In this document: piece by piece, positions 53,911 to 63,018 of the stretch
Layout: every line of letters begins with the position of its first letter
How positions within the stretch are numbered: position 1 is the first letter of the stretch
DNA from: Candidatus Peregrinibacteria bacterium CG10_big_fil_rev_8_21_14_0_10_36_19
GTDB lineage: Bacteria; Patescibacteriota; Gracilibacteria; UBA1369; LOWO2-01-FULL-3
Length of the DNA: 64,000 bases
Assembly (NCBI GenBank): GCA_002772535.1
Contig: PFDP01000012.1
Span: 46,349 to 110,348, forward strand
Direction: 5' to 3'
Notes under the pieces: generated by a model
What the model was told of the DNA's origin: nothing
Database searches by the model: none
The model's input: the letters and a program-made list of their open reading frames with translations, nothing else
Program-made: the position numbers and the translations under genes

Positions 53911-56364
53911 TTAAAAGCCAAGTGCATCTAAAACTGGCACCGCTAAATTTTGCCCCTCACCTTGAGATGGGAACACATGCATTCCTAGAGCTGGATTAAA
54001 ATTGATTTCTATAATGGAATAGTCTTTACCGTTTGTGATCATATCTACACCACAAAAAGTAGCGTCAACTGATTTTGCAGCCTTAACCGCGGCTTCTTTT
54101 AAGTGAGATGGAAAAGTTTTTGTATGATCTATGGCATCTCCACCTGTAGAAACATTTGTATTATCTCTCAAATAAACAACTTTGTTTTTCTTTGGAACAG
54201 AAGTTAGTGTTAAATTTTGAGATTTTAATTTTGCTTTCTCAATGGCGGTAACTTTAATAGGATATTCCCACTTGTTTTTGCACTGTTTGAAATCGGTATT
54301 TTTACTTTCAATGAGTTCTGAGATGGTAGATTTGCCATCGCCAGTAACATTTGCAGGGCGCCTCTCTACTACTGCTAATGCCTTACCATCAATAACTAAA
54401 ACTCTATACTCAGTACCCTCAATAAATTCTTCAATGATTACAGAAGAATCTTTTTCGAAGGCAAATTTAACAGCGTCGGTGTAAGATTTTTTGTCTTTTG
54501 GCAGCACCATTGAAACACCTATGCCAAAATTTGTGGTGTTTGGTTTGATGATTATTTTTTTGTCTTCAAATTTTTCATAATCTTCAAGCGCTGATTCTAT
54601 AGTGTTATAAAGTCCACCGGCCGGTACGCTAATTTTATTTTCATTCAGAATTATTTTTGAGATTTGTTTATCTTCCATTAAGAGATATGAAATATAAGAA
54701 TCTTTTGAAGTTTTTGTGGCTTGTTTTACATACTCAACTTTGCGTCCTTTTCTGAGTCTAATAAAGCTCGCTTTTTCATTAAGGACTTCTACCTTAATCC
54801 CCCTCTTAAGAGCCTCCTTAATAAGAATTTGTGTTGATCTTTCAAGGTTTTCATAGCCTTCTGTGGTTTGCTCACTAATCGCCTCCATTCTCTCCTTTAC
54901 CTTCAATGATGTTTGGGCTTCGATTTCAAATCGCTTAACTTGGTCGGTAGAAATTTTTAGATCTTTAAGATGCTTGTAATGTTCTTTTGAAAGATCGAGC
55001 CCAAATTGCAGGTAGCTTTTTTTGCTTTGCAAGATGGAGTTTAGAATTTGGGCGGATGGAGTTTTGTTTGGATCTTCAACTTTTTCGTACTGCTTGGTTA
55101 GAGTTTTTGTATACCGGTTGTCAGTGTTATTTTTATCTAAAATTTCTGCCGCTACTTTCATTTCATCAAGAATTTGAGTTGCCCAACTTTTGAGAGTTGT
55201 TTTTTGAGTGTCTTTGGTAAGTTGCAGATTTGGCTTTCTACCATAAAGTGCGACTTTTTCTTGGTTCATAGAATAGTCGTGTTGTCTTTTTTTACTGATT
55301 TCTCTATCGCTCTTCATTAAACAATAAAGCATGAAAGTGTGTAGGAATCTTAAATGTTCTAAGGAAACACCATTTGGAGAATTTGGATCTATATCAACAG
55401 TCCTAACTTCAATATACTGAACCCCTTTTTCTTCTAGGATGTTTAATAATTCTGATTCGGCGTCATGATTTCTTTTTGGTCGAATTACAGCGTAATACTC
55501 ATTTGGAATTTGGAGAATATGATCGTTCAAACCTTCTAGTTTGAAATATTTGCGTTTTGGAGTTGAGGTTAGGTGCCTTAAATCGCGAATGTATTCGCTA
55601 ATGTTTGAAAATGAAACAGGCCTATCTTGGCAGCAATAACCGTATTTACTCATACGAAGTGACGTTGCATATTTGCCGTAGTAAGTATCTTTCCCATGCC
55701 TGTTAAAATAAAGCAAACCTCTGTGTTCATAAGATGTATCTACAGCAGGTGAAGCCCCAAAAAGATAAATATCTAACCAGCTAATCTCAAGAAAATTTCG
55801 TATGATTTTGAAGTAGGAAGCTGTCTTAAAATCTTGTAATGACTGACCTTCTTGTGCAAATTTTTTGTACATCTTTTCCCAGAAATCATTGTTGAAAGAA
55901 AAATTATAATGAACCCCAGAAATTGTTTGCATTATGGCTCCATATCTAGCTCTTAATCCAATTCTATATTGTTCTTTTTTGTGAGCTAAATTGGAACTTC
56001 CATATTTGGCTAAAGGAATATCTTTTTCTTTAGGGAGTTTTGCTGGAGGTGAAAATGGCCAAATATTTTCGTCCTGAAGTTTTGTTATTGTGTAGTGATG
56101 TATGTCGTTCAAAAATTTCAAAGTACCTTCTTCACTTGTATAGACTGGCGTAATAAATTCTAACTGTGACTCAGAGAAATCGGTTGAAATGTGAGGATTT
56201 GTGAGTGGTGATCCTAAGACTTCAGGATGCCTAGTTTTAGCAATCCCCCCATTTTTATCTATACGAAAACACTCACGCTCAAGTGCGTGTTCGTTTTTAG
56301 CTAGTAGCTTGAAGTTGCTATTTTTAAGCAACCATTCCTCTATTTGTTTATTTGAGTAGATCAA
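53911..56364 (-). CDS. gshF: bifunctional glutamate-cysteine ligase/glutathione synthetase
   Basis: An 817-residue fusion making glutathione from Glu, Cys and Gly. Residues ~1-520 are an E. coli GshA-type ligase (ERECFRIDKNGG, HPEVLGSPLTNPHISTDFSE, LEFITPV). Residues ~545-817 are an ATP-grasp domain (IIIKPNTTNFGIGVS, EEFIEGTEYRVLVIDG, VNVTGDGKSTI-like ANVTGDGKSTISEL, EINFNPALG). This is the GshF architecture of Pasteurella and streptococci. Glutathione synthesis is unusual for a reduced Patescibacteria-type genome. Overlaps grxC by 17 nt and is 26 nt before bolA. Confidence 0.95.
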   Translation of the reverse strand: MIYSNKQIEEWLLKNSNFKLLAKNEHALERECFRIDKNGGIAKTRHPEVLGSPLTNPHISTDFSESQLEFITPVYTSEEGTLKFLNDIHHYTITKLQDENIWPFSPPAKLPKEKDIPLAKYGSSNLAHKKEQYRIGLRARYGAIMQTISGVHYNFSFNNDFWEKMYKKFAQEGQSLQDFKTASYFKIIRNFLEISWLDIYLFGASPAVDTSYEHRGLLYFNRHGKDTYYGKYATSLRMSKYGYCCQDRPVSFSNISEYIRDLRHLTSTPKRKYFKLEGLNDHILQIPNEYYAVIRPKRNHDAESELLNILEEKGVQYIEVRTVDIDPNSPNGVSLEHLRFLHTFMLYCLMKSDREISKKRQHDYSMNQEKVALYGRKPNLQLTKDTQKTTLKSWATQILDEMKVAAEILDKNNTDNRYTKTLTKQYEKVEDPNKTPSAQILNSILQSKKSYLQFGLDLSKEHYKHLKDLKISTDQVKRFEIEAQTSLKVKERMEAISEQTTEGYENLERSTQILIKEALKRGIKVEVLNEKASFIRLRKGRKVEYVKQATKTSKDSYISYLLMEDKQISKIILNENKISVPAGGLYNTIESALEDYEKFEDKKIIIKPNTTNFGIGVSMVLPKDKKSYTDAVKFAFEKDSSVIIEEFIEGTEYRVLVIDGKALAVVERRPANVTGDGKSTISELIESKNTDFKQCKNKWEYPIKVTAIEKAKLKSQNLTLTSVPKKNKVVYLRDNTNVSTGGDAIDHTKTFPSHLKEAAVKAAKSVDATFCGVDMITNGKDYSIIEINFNPALGMHVFPSQGEGQNLAVPVLDALGF

Positions 56365-56593
56365 GGAGTTTACCTTCGTTATTTAAAGCGTCAATGTCTG
56401 AAAAACCACCTAGGCATTTTTCACCAACAAAGATCTGAGGTACAGTTTGAAAACCAGATTTTGCACTTATTTCCATTAGTTTATCCATATCGTTTGTTAC
56501 ATCAATCTCTTCATATTTAACATTAAGAGAATCTAAAAGAGCTTTTGCTCTCACGCAGTATGGACAGTAGTCTTTTGAATAAATTGTAACCAT
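56348..56593 (-). CDS. grxC: dithiol glutaredoxin, CPYC type
   Basis: An 81-residue glutaredoxin: YSKDYCPYCVRAKALL active site near residue 9, QTVPQIFVG (cis-Pro) and GGFSDIDAL. ATG 56593 is preferred to an upstream in-frame start because it gives the normal Grx N-terminus. First gene of the glutathione/Fe-S operon. Confidence 0.93.
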   Translation of the reverse strand: MVTIYSKDYCPYCVRAKALLDSLNVKYEEIDVTNDMDKLMEISAKSGFQTVPQIFVGEKCLGGFSDIDALNNEGKLLDLLK

Positions 56594-56635
56594 GAATTTG
56601 AAGTTATTTCTTGGCTTCATTATATATGAAAAGTT

Positions 56636-56664
56636 TTGACAATTGTATAGCAAGTATGGATAAT
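56636..56664 (+). promoter_or_regulatory. promoter of the [2Fe-2S] ferredoxin, near-leaderless
   Basis: TTGACA (56636-56641), 17 bp, GATAAT (56659-56664), 9 nt to ATG 56674. It places the real start downstream of several earlier in-frame ATG codons. Confidence 0.7.
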
Positions 56665-56673
56665 TGCGGCGCT

Positions 56674-56955
56674 ATGCCAAAAGTTAAATTTCAAAATACA
56701 GGAGAGGAAGAAGAAATTGAGTTAGGTGCTGAACTCAAAGAAGTTACCAAAGATGCGGGGTGGCCAATTGCATATGGATGTGAAGATGGTGTTTGTGGTA
56801 CTTGCATTGTGAAAGTGGTAGATGGAGAAGAAAATTTGAACCCAATGGAGGAAACGGAAAAACAAACTTTGGGAATAATGGGACTTGATGAAGGTGGATA
56901 TAGACTAGCTTGCCAATGTAAATGTAATGGTAGCTGTACAATAGAAGGAATGTAA
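56674..56955 (+). CDS. plant-type [2Fe-2S] ferredoxin
   Basis: A 93-residue ferredoxin with ligands in the CEDGVCGTC loop (three Cys of C-x4-C-x2-C, counting the preceding GCEDG) and the distal ACQCKC. It starts PKVKFQNTGEEEE, like the ferredoxins that serve Fe-S assembly or oxygenases. Divergent from the glutathione operon and 2 nt before mutM. Redox partner unknown. Confidence 0.92.
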   Translation: MPKVKFQNTGEEEEIELGAELKEVTKDAGWPIAYGCEDGVCGTCIVKVVDGEENLNPMEETEKQTLGIMGLDEGGYRLACQCKCNGSCTIEGM

Positions 56956-56957
56956 TT

Positions 56958-57776
56958 ATGCCGGAATTACCTGAAGTAGAAACGGTGGTTCGCTCACTTG
57001 AGCCCGCTTTAAAGGGTTTGAAGTTTTTGGAAGTACATACTAATTGGAAGAATCATGTTGTTTGGGGAGAAGGGCCTTTTGATGAACTTGAAGGATCGAA
57101 AGTTTTAGAGGTAAAAAGAAGAGGAAAATTTATAGTAATTTTTTTGGAAAACAATTATGTGATCGTTGTTCATTTAAGAATGAGTGGAAGAATTTTGATT
57201 AGAGAAGTTAATGAGGAGGCTTTGAAGTTTGAAAGAACAAAATTGGAGTTTGAGGGAGTTTCGGTGAGATTTTGTGATGTAAGAAAGTTTGGAAAAGTTT
57301 GGGTAAGTACTATTGATGAATATGAAAAACTGAGTGGGATTTCGAGGCTTGGGATTGAGCCGTTTGGTGATGATATGAGCGCAGAGATATTTAAAAATAT
57401 TTTTGCTGGCAGAAGTGGTGTTGTTAAAAAATCATTACTGGATCAAAGCCTTATTACTGGTATTGGTAACATTTATGCAGATGAAGCTTGCTTTTACGCT
57501 GGCATTAGACCAAATGCTGATTTAAAAAGTTTGAGTAAAAAGGAATTAGATGTGTTGTTTGATTCTGTAATGAAAGCTCTGAATCAGGGAATTGAAAATA
57601 GAGGTACAAGTATATCGGACTTTCAAGATGCTTATGGGAAAAATGGGAGTAATCAAGAAAAACTGTTTGTTTATGGAAGAGGCGGAGAACCTTGTTTTAA
57701 ATGTGGAACAACTCTTGTAAAATGCAAAGTTGCAAGCAGGGGCACTGTTTATTGCGAAAAGTGTCAAAGGGCCTAG
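56958..57776 (+). CDS. mutM: formamidopyrimidine-DNA glycosylase
   Basis: Removes oxidised guanine from DNA. PELPEVETVVRSL provides the catalytic Pro2 and Glu3, KRRGKF the conserved Lys, LLDQSLITGIGNIYADE the H2TH region, and a C-terminal zinc finger (CFKCG...CEKC). 272 residues, normal. Cotranscribed with the ferredoxin. Confidence 0.97.
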   Translation: MPELPEVETVVRSLEPALKGLKFLEVHTNWKNHVVWGEGPFDELEGSKVLEVKRRGKFIVIFLENNYVIVVHLRMSGRILIREVNEEALKFERTKLEFEGVSVRFCDVRKFGKVWVSTIDEYEKLSGISRLGIEPFGDDMSAEIFKNIFAGRSGVVKKSLLDQSLITGIGNIYADEACFYAGIRPNADLKSLSKKELDVLFDSVMKALNQGIENRGTSISDFQDAYGKNGSNQEKLFVYGRGGEPCFKCGTTLVKCKVASRGTVYCEKCQRA

Positions 57777-57781
57777 AAAAA

Positions 57782-57810
57782 TTGACAATATATGAGTGAT
57801 GTATGATAAA
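57782..57810 (+). promoter_or_regulatory. aquaporin promoter
   Basis: Consensus TTGACA (57782-57787), 17 bp, GATAAA (57805-57810), 26 nt before ATG 57837. Confidence 0.75.
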
Positions 57811-57836
57811 TTGTAATTATCATAACCTCTTTCCTT

Positions 57837-58436
57837 ATGAATTTTCAAAAATACTTAGCAGAAATGCTTGGAGCATTCGCGCTAACTTTGGGAGTATATC
57901 TCTCTCTTTCTTTAGGTATGCCTTTGGCTACCCCTTTTGTTGCGGCTCTTATTCTTGGTCTTGGAGTTTACACTCTTGGCCCAATTAGTGGAGCACACTT
58001 CAACCCTGCAATTAGTATTGCAATGGCCGGAGTGAAAAAACTCAAATGGGAAGTTGCATTTTTTTATGTAATTTCACAATTTGTTGGAGCTCTTTTGGCA
58101 ATGTATTTTGCCGACTTTATGATGAGCGGCGGTGGTGTAGATCTAACTGCTGGCAATGATCTTAAAATTGGTATCGCGGAAGCACTTGGAGCTGGAGTAC
58201 TAGCTTTTGGTGTGGCTGCCGCTACTTACAAAAAAGTTCATGAAGCTGCTTCTGGTATTACTGTTGCTTGGTCTTTACTACTTGGAATACTACTTTCTTC
58301 TGGATTTTCAAATGGAATTGTTAATCCTGCGGTTGCTTTAGGACTTGGATCACTTTCATATATGTATGTTCTAGGCCCTATCGTTGGAGCTTTCTTGGCG
58401 GCTAGACTTTACAAATATCTTGCTGGAGCTAAATAA
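57837..58436 (+). CDS. aquaporin/glycerol facilitator (MIP family)
   Basis: A 199-residue, six-helix channel with both NPA boxes: HFNPAISIAMAG (about residue 60) and GIVNPAVALGLG (about 163). Shorter than E. coli AqpZ (231) but complete. The residue after the second NPA region is not the Asp typical of glycerol facilitators, so a water channel is likelier. Together with nhaB and the NhaD-like permease it suggests salt or osmotic stress. Confidence 0.9.
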   Translation: MNFQKYLAEMLGAFALTLGVYLSLSLGMPLATPFVAALILGLGVYTLGPISGAHFNPAISIAMAGVKKLKWEVAFFYVISQFVGALLAMYFADFMMSGGGVDLTAGNDLKIGIAEALGAGVLAFGVAAATYKKVHEAASGITVAWSLLLGILLSSGFSNGIVNPAVALGLGSLSYMYVLGPIVGAFLAARLYKYLAGAK

Positions 58437-59481
58437 TCATAGCTGAACCAAGACAAATATCTTGGTTATAGAAAACTGCAAACTGGCCGGGCGCGATCCC
58501 TTGATCATCCGTATCAAGAACTATCGTTGCTCGGTCTTTTGTTAATTCTGTGAAGGTTGCATTATGAAAATTTTCACCATGCCTTAATTTAACCTTTAAA
58601 GTTTTTTCCTGTGGTGGGTGTCCTGAAAACCAATTAAAGTCTGTGAGATTTACTGTGTCTCTTTTTTTATCTTCGTCATGGTAGGATTTGGAAACATAAA
58701 CTATATTCTGCTTCGTGTCTTTTTTAACCACAAACCAAGGCCCGTCTGGTAAATGAATCCCTTTGCGTTGACCAATTGTGTAGTAATAAAAGCCATCATG
58801 AGTAGCGAGCTTTTTTCCTGTTTCAAACTCCAACATATCCCCTTCCATCTTGCCTAAATAGTGACTTAAAAAATCAGAGTATTTAAACTTTCCAAGAAAA
58901 CAAATCCCCTGAGAATCTTTGCGGTTTTTGTTTGGAAGATTGTACTTTTCTGCAAGTTCTCGTACTTCATCTTTTGAGAGATGGCCAATTGGAAAAATAA
59001 TGCGACTAAGCTGAGATTGAGATAGTCGAGACAGAAAATATGTTTGATCTTTTATAGGGTCTGGGGCTTGTTTTAGATAATAAATACCATCTTCTTCGTG
59101 AATTTGAGCGTAATGACCAGTGGCAATTTTGTCGAATGAAGAGTCAATTTTGTCTACAAAAAGCCCAAACTTAACATGACTATTGCACATAACATCTGGG
59201 TTTGGTGTGCGCCCCTCTTTAACTTCTTTAATAGTATATGCCACCACAGTTTCAAAATATTCCTTTTGCATAGGAACAACCTCTAATGGGATTTGGAGCT
59301 CATCACAAATTTGACGCACATAAGAAAGATCCTCTTCCCATGGACAATCTGAGAGATGTTGAAGTTCATCTTCTAGCCATATTTTTAGATAGAAAGCTGT
59401 AACGTCATGCCCCTGTTCCTTTAGCAATCTTAGTGCTACTGAACTATCTACCCCGCCTGATGCAAGTAATGCTATTTTCAT
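58429..59481 (-). CDS. mnmA: tRNA 2-thiouridylase MnmA
   Basis: Thiolates U34 of Lys, Glu and Gln tRNAs. PP-loop ASGGVDSSVAL at residue 8, catalytic Cys in NPDVMCNSHVKFG and second Cys in QGICFLGKFKY. 350 residues. A TATAAT (59494-59489) lies 7 nt before the start, suggesting a leaderless message. Overlaps the aquaporin gene tail by 8 nt. Confidence 0.95.
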   Translation of the reverse strand: MKIALLASGGVDSSVALRLLKEQGHDVTAFYLKIWLEDELQHLSDCPWEEDLSYVRQICDELQIPLEVVPMQKEYFETVVAYTIKEVKEGRTPNPDVMCNSHVKFGLFVDKIDSSFDKIATGHYAQIHEEDGIYYLKQAPDPIKDQTYFLSRLSQSQLSRIIFPIGHLSKDEVRELAEKYNLPNKNRKDSQGICFLGKFKYSDFLSHYLGKMEGDMLEFETGKKLATHDGFYYYTIGQRKGIHLPDGPWFVVKKDTKQNIVYVSKSYHDEDKKRDTVNLTDFNWFSGHPPQEKTLKVKLRHGENFHNATFTELTKDRATIVLDTDDQGIAPGQFAVFYNQDICLGSAMII

Positions 59482-59519
59482 GGGTGGGATTATAATGGAA
59501 GTTTGGCTTAAAGAAAACC

Positions 59520-61226
59520 TTAATCTTCTTTATATGGATAGAGTTTTCTTGGGGCGGTTATGTATTTGGACATGAGGAGGTTGTCTTTTACTGTGCCGTC
59601 GTTTTCGGTGATTTTTTGAATCCAGGCTATTTCATTCCAATTTGGGTTGGCGATTGATTTGAGATTCTCCGGAACGCGTCCAGCATAAAGTGGGCCTATC
59701 AGTTCTACAGATTTGTAAATTGGCTGGCCGTAGAGCTCTACGTAGGCATCGTCACCATCATTGTATGCCTGAATGAAGAGATAATTTTCAGTATTGTTGC
59801 GAAATCTTAGATCTTTTGATCCAGGATAAATTGCAGCATCTAGTCCGTTACCAAACTCTTCGTAATAAAGAATGTAAAGGGTGTGATTGGATTTTTCCAA
59901 TATTTCTAAGCCCGCTCCAACTAGGGCGCGGTAGAGAGTTGTAGAGACTTGGCAAAGACCACCGCCGGGTACTGGAATTAAATCTTGGCCACCAAAAATT
60001 GCTAAAGATTGCTCCCAACCATTAGCACGGTTGATTTCACCTAATGTTGAATTAAAGGAATATTCTTGATCTGGTTTTAATAAAATATTGTGTACTTTTT
60101 CACTAACTCCTTTACGTATGTTGTATTTTCGACCAAATCCCGATTTTGCAAAACTGGAGCGTCCTTGAGAAAGTTTTTGTAGTGGGCCTAAATCCACACC
60201 TGTTTCATTAATTACTTTCGAAGGAGAGGTTGTTATTACTATCTCTGTGGTGTCGAGCCCGTTCTTGATGTTTTTAATAAATGCCTCGGCTGTGGATTTG
60301 TAATCTATGTGGCGGCCATCGACAGCATGGCCTTCTGTTTGAGCGTATAGTTCTCCTTCTTTTGGTAGAGCTTTTATTGTGAGGTTTGTGGCTTCCCTTT
60401 CGATGGCCGCCGAAACATCTTGCTCAAGATGTTTTTTTAGCTCGTTTTCATTAACAGTAAATTCACCGTTTTTTACTTTTACGGCATATGGAGGAATGAA
60501 AAATTTGTATGTGTATTGGTTCTCAATGGTTTCCGTATATGTGAGAGTGTGTTTATGTTTTAGAAGTGACTTTAACTTCTCTGCATCACTTTCTGCTGAT
60601 TCTGTATTATAAAATGCTTTTGTTTCGGTGGTGGAAATTTGTATGTCCTGATTTCCGTATATTAGAGCCTTAGTAATTTGGGATTTGAGATCTGCTAGGT
60701 TTGGCTCTTTTCCATCAATATGCGTTTGAAGTGAAATGTTGCCATTGGTATCAACCTGTACTTGAGCATCCTTTGAAACAACTATATTTGGAAAATATTG
60801 TTCTAATTTTGTATTGAGAATGGCTGAGTCTACCTCAATGATTGGGGGTAATTTTTGAGTGATGAATAAACTAGTAAGTCTTTGACCCCAGTGCTTTATG
60901 AGTGAATTTGTGGCTGAAATAGTTTTGATGTCGGAAATGGTTTTTTGTGAATTGAAGGTGAAGCCGAGCTCTGAAGGAGCGAGGCTTATTGTTATATCTT
61001 TGTAGGTGAAGTTTAGAGGTTGGGATAGGGCTTTGGAATAATAATTTACTAGTTCTTTTTCTGCATCGTCGTAAGTGGAGCTTTGGATTTCTAAATCACC
61101 TATCATTACATCTGTTGTGATAGTGTTTGCGGCGGATTGTTTAAAAGAAAAAAGGAGTACAAAGAAAAGAACCACTAAAGCAATGGTCATTTTTTGATTC
61201 CAACTATTATCCTTATTTTTTGACAT
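59520..61226 (-). CDS. VanW-family exported protein
   Basis: A 568-residue protein with an N-terminal membrane anchor (about 12-32). Residues ~40-330 contain two YoaR-like putative peptidoglycan-binding (PG_binding_4) stretches, and ~340-510 the VanW domain (GFGRKYNIRKGVSEKVHNIL, PGGGLCQVSTTLYRALVGAG, SNHTLY). VanW proteins are associated with glycopeptide resistance operons and sporulating bacteria but their activity is unknown. Occurrence with a VanX homologue and ddl in the same window is notable. The gene directly adjoins xth. Confidence 0.9.
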   Translation of the reverse strand: MSKNKDNSWNQKMTIALVVLFFVLLFSFKQSAANTITTDVMIGDLEIQSSTYDDAEKELVNYYSKALSQPLNFTYKDITISLAPSELGFTFNSQKTISDIKTISATNSLIKHWGQRLTSLFITQKLPPIIEVDSAILNTKLEQYFPNIVVSKDAQVQVDTNGNISLQTHIDGKEPNLADLKSQITKALIYGNQDIQISTTETKAFYNTESAESDAEKLKSLLKHKHTLTYTETIENQYTYKFFIPPYAVKVKNGEFTVNENELKKHLEQDVSAAIEREATNLTIKALPKEGELYAQTEGHAVDGRHIDYKSTAEAFIKNIKNGLDTTEIVITTSPSKVINETGVDLGPLQKLSQGRSSFAKSGFGRKYNIRKGVSEKVHNILLKPDQEYSFNSTLGEINRANGWEQSLAIFGGQDLIPVPGGGLCQVSTTLYRALVGAGLEILEKSNHTLYILYYEEFGNGLDAAIYPGSKDLRFRNNTENYLFIQAYNDGDDAYVELYGQPIYKSVELIGPLYAGRVPENLKSIANPNWNEIAWIQKITENDGTVKDNLLMSKYITAPRKLYPYKED

Positions 61227-61991
61227 TTATTTTTTAAGAATGAGTCCTACAGGGCAATGATCTGAACCCATTATATCAGAAAGAATGTAGGCATCGTGAA
61301 GTTTTTTTTCTAGGGAGTCTGAAACACAGAAATAATCTATTCTCCAGCCAACATTTCTCCTTCTTGCTCCACCTCTGTAGCTCCACCATGTGTAGTTATC
61401 TGGACCTTTGTGAAAATGGCGAAAAGTATCTATGAATCCGGCTGTTAATAATTTTTGAAAGCCTTCGCGTTCTTCGTCCGTGAATCCTGCCTCTCCCCTG
61501 TTGGCATCTGGACGGGCAAGATCTATATCTTTGTGGGCTACATTAAGATCTCCACAAGTGATAACTGGCTTTTTCTTTTCGAGGTATTTTAGGTAGGTTC
61601 TAAATTCATCATCCCAAACTTGGCGATATTGAAGTCTGGAAAGATCGTGTTTTACATTTGGGGTGTAGACATTAACCAAAAAATAATCGTCGTATTCGGC
61701 TGTCAGAACTCTTCCTTCGTCGTCGTGCTCTTCTTTTCCTATACCAAGATGAATTGCATTAGGCTTAACACGACTATAAATTGCTGTTCCAGAATATCCT
61801 GGACGCTTTGCTGAATTAAAATAGCAATGATAGCCCTCAAGTGGATTTACCTCTTCCGGTAATTGATGGTCAAACGCTTTGATTTCTTGAAGACACAGGA
61901 TATCGGGCTGATGAGTTGCTAGGAATTCCATAAATCCTTTTTTGTGCACTGCACGCAGCCCGTTAACGTTCCAAGAAATGAGGTTTATCAT
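61227..61991 (-). CDS. xth: exodeoxyribonuclease III (AP endonuclease)
   Basis: Base-excision repair nuclease. [10 protein letters not shown] at the N-terminus, ILCLQEIKA (catalytic Glu), [31 protein letters not shown] and the terminal [10 protein letters not shown] (catalytic Asp-His) are all present. 254 residues, normal. Stop is directly followed by the VanW start on the same strand. Confidence 0.97.
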   Translation of the reverse strand: MINLISWNVNGLRAVHKKGFMEFLATHQPDILCLQEIKAFDHQLPEEVNPLEGYHCYFNSAKRPGYSGTAIYSRVKPNAIHLGIGKEEHDDEGRVLTAEYDDYFLVNVYTPNVKHDLSRLQYRQVWDDEFRTYLKYLEKKKPVITCGDLNVAHKDIDLARPDANRGEAGFTDEEREGFQKLLTAGFIDTFRHFHKGPDNYTWWSYRGGARRRNVGWRIDYFCVSDSLEKKLHDAYILSDIMGSDHCPVGLILKK

Positions 61992-62056
61992 TAGATTTTG
62001 TTTAAAACTTGTGGGTTCATTGTATTAGCTTGAACAGCTGCTAACAAGTTCAAATT

Positions 62057-62770
62057 TTAAAGACCATATGCTTTATCTCTTTCAAATAGTTGCAACATTT
62101 TTCTTCTCAACGGGTTAATACAATCCTTAAATGGTGCTGACTCTAAAACTTCATCAACAGTTCTGCCACATGTTAATGCAAGTAGATATGCAAGCCTTAA
62201 AACTGCTGCATCTGCTGCTGGATAGCCATCTTCACTCAAATAATCTGGATGAAATAATTTTTCTGGATTCTTATTACCCACAACTACGTTTTGCAAACCA
62301 TGCTCAACCGCACGAGCGAGACCTAAAGCACTTAGTTCAGAGCGTGTAGTCCCATCTGGATTTCCAGTAGGATCTGCAGTTCTTAAACTAGTATCAAAAT
62401 GAGCGTCTCTCATTGCTCTAGTTTTCCCCTCTTCCATTGCCTTAAGGGTAGTTGACCCCTCCAACCAATTTGCATTATTAACCACATTTAGAAGTGCTGC
62501 ATTAACTGCAACAGTATATCCATCAAGATTTACTGCCCCTTCTCTTGCAATATCTTTTACACGACCTCCTCTCAAAGAATTTCTTTGATCCTCGGCAAAA
62601 TTTGATAGTGCATTCTGCTGATCGGAATCTAATCCCCTATAAACACTTGGGAAAAGTGTAATTTCACTTAAAGGCAATACCTGCCTTGGTGTTAAAGGTT
62701 GTGCTGAAACTAGATGTAATTTTGGAGTCTCTCCTTGAGACTCTCCTGGTGCTAAATTTTTTAAACTCAT
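62057..62770 (-). CDS. hypothetical soluble protein behind an attenuator-like leader
   Basis: A 237-residue protein without signal or membrane segment, mostly helical. The first ~35 residues look disordered; the rest contains LDSDQQNALSNFAEDQR, AVNAALLNVVNNANW and RLAYLLALTCGRTVDEVL. Ala, Leu, Asn and Arg are frequent. I recognise no family. It is preceded by a terminator-like hairpin and a short leader ORF, which imply controlled expression. Diverges from the P-loop kinase gene. Confidence 0.7.
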   Translation of the reverse strand: MSLKNLAPGESQGETPKLHLVSAQPLTPRQVLPLSEITLFPSVYRGLDSDQQNALSNFAEDQRNSLRGGRVKDIAREGAVNLDGYTVAVNAALLNVVNNANWLEGSTTLKAMEEGKTRAMRDAHFDTSLRTADPTGNPDGTTRSELSALGLARAVEHGLQNVVVGNKNPEKLFHPDYLSEDGYPAADAAVLRLAYLLALTCGRTVDEVLESAPFKDCINPLRRKMLQLFERDKAYGL

Positions 62771-62789
62771 ATTTTTTTGGTTATGAAAT

Positions 62790-62813
62790 AAAAAACTCCG
62801 CTTTATGCGGAGT
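62790..62813 (-). terminator. attenuator-like terminator hairpin before a coding region
   Basis: On the minus strand ACTCCGC (62813-62807) pairs with GCGGAGT (62801-62795) over a 5-nt loop, followed by a T-run, ending about 20 nt before the start of the hypothetical gene. An upstream GCGGAG (62863-62858) can pair with the same CTCCGC and would act as an antiterminator arm. The two copies form a 9-bp direct repeat CTCCGCTTT (plus strand) at 62796-62804 and 62858-62866. Confidence 0.7.
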
Positions 62814-62839
62814 ATGAGTTTTCTTAGTTTTGAACTTTT

Positions 62840-62917
62840 TTAACTTATGAAAATCACCTCCGCTTTGGCGTAGTTTGTAATAATGCTTACAATAATTTGG
62901 CGTGATTGATTATTCAT
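62840..62917 (-). CDS. putative 25-residue leader peptide
   Basis: A short ORF reading MNNQSRQIIVSI, then ending AKAEVIFIS and TAA. Its ATG lies 7 nt after a TAAGAT box, the spacing of the leaderless genes in this window. A longer form from ATG 62926 would start upstream of the expected transcript start. The ORF covers the first GCGGAG arm, so a ribosome translating it could decide between antiterminator and terminator. No run of a single regulatory amino acid is seen, apart from Ile (7 of 25 residues). Could be a chance ORF. Confidence 0.4.
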   Translation of the reverse strand: MNNQSRQIIVSIITNYAKAEVIFIS

Positions 62918-62924
62918 TATTTGC

Positions 62925-62953
62925 ATCTTAAGCATTATTTTTTGACTAGTCAA
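62925..62953 (-). promoter_or_regulatory. promoter with overlapping palindrome
   Basis: Minus strand TTGACT (62953-62948), 17 bp, TAAGAT (62930-62925). The -35 is half of a perfect 12-bp palindrome TTGACTAGTCAA (62942-62953), which could be an operator. A second TTGACG (62965-62970, plus strand) may be the -35 for the divergent kinase gene. Confidence 0.5.
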
Positions 62954-63018
62954 GTTAAGTTAATTTGACGCTAAATTGTTCATGATAGTATGTGTTCTTG
63001 TATTTTTAATTTATCAAT

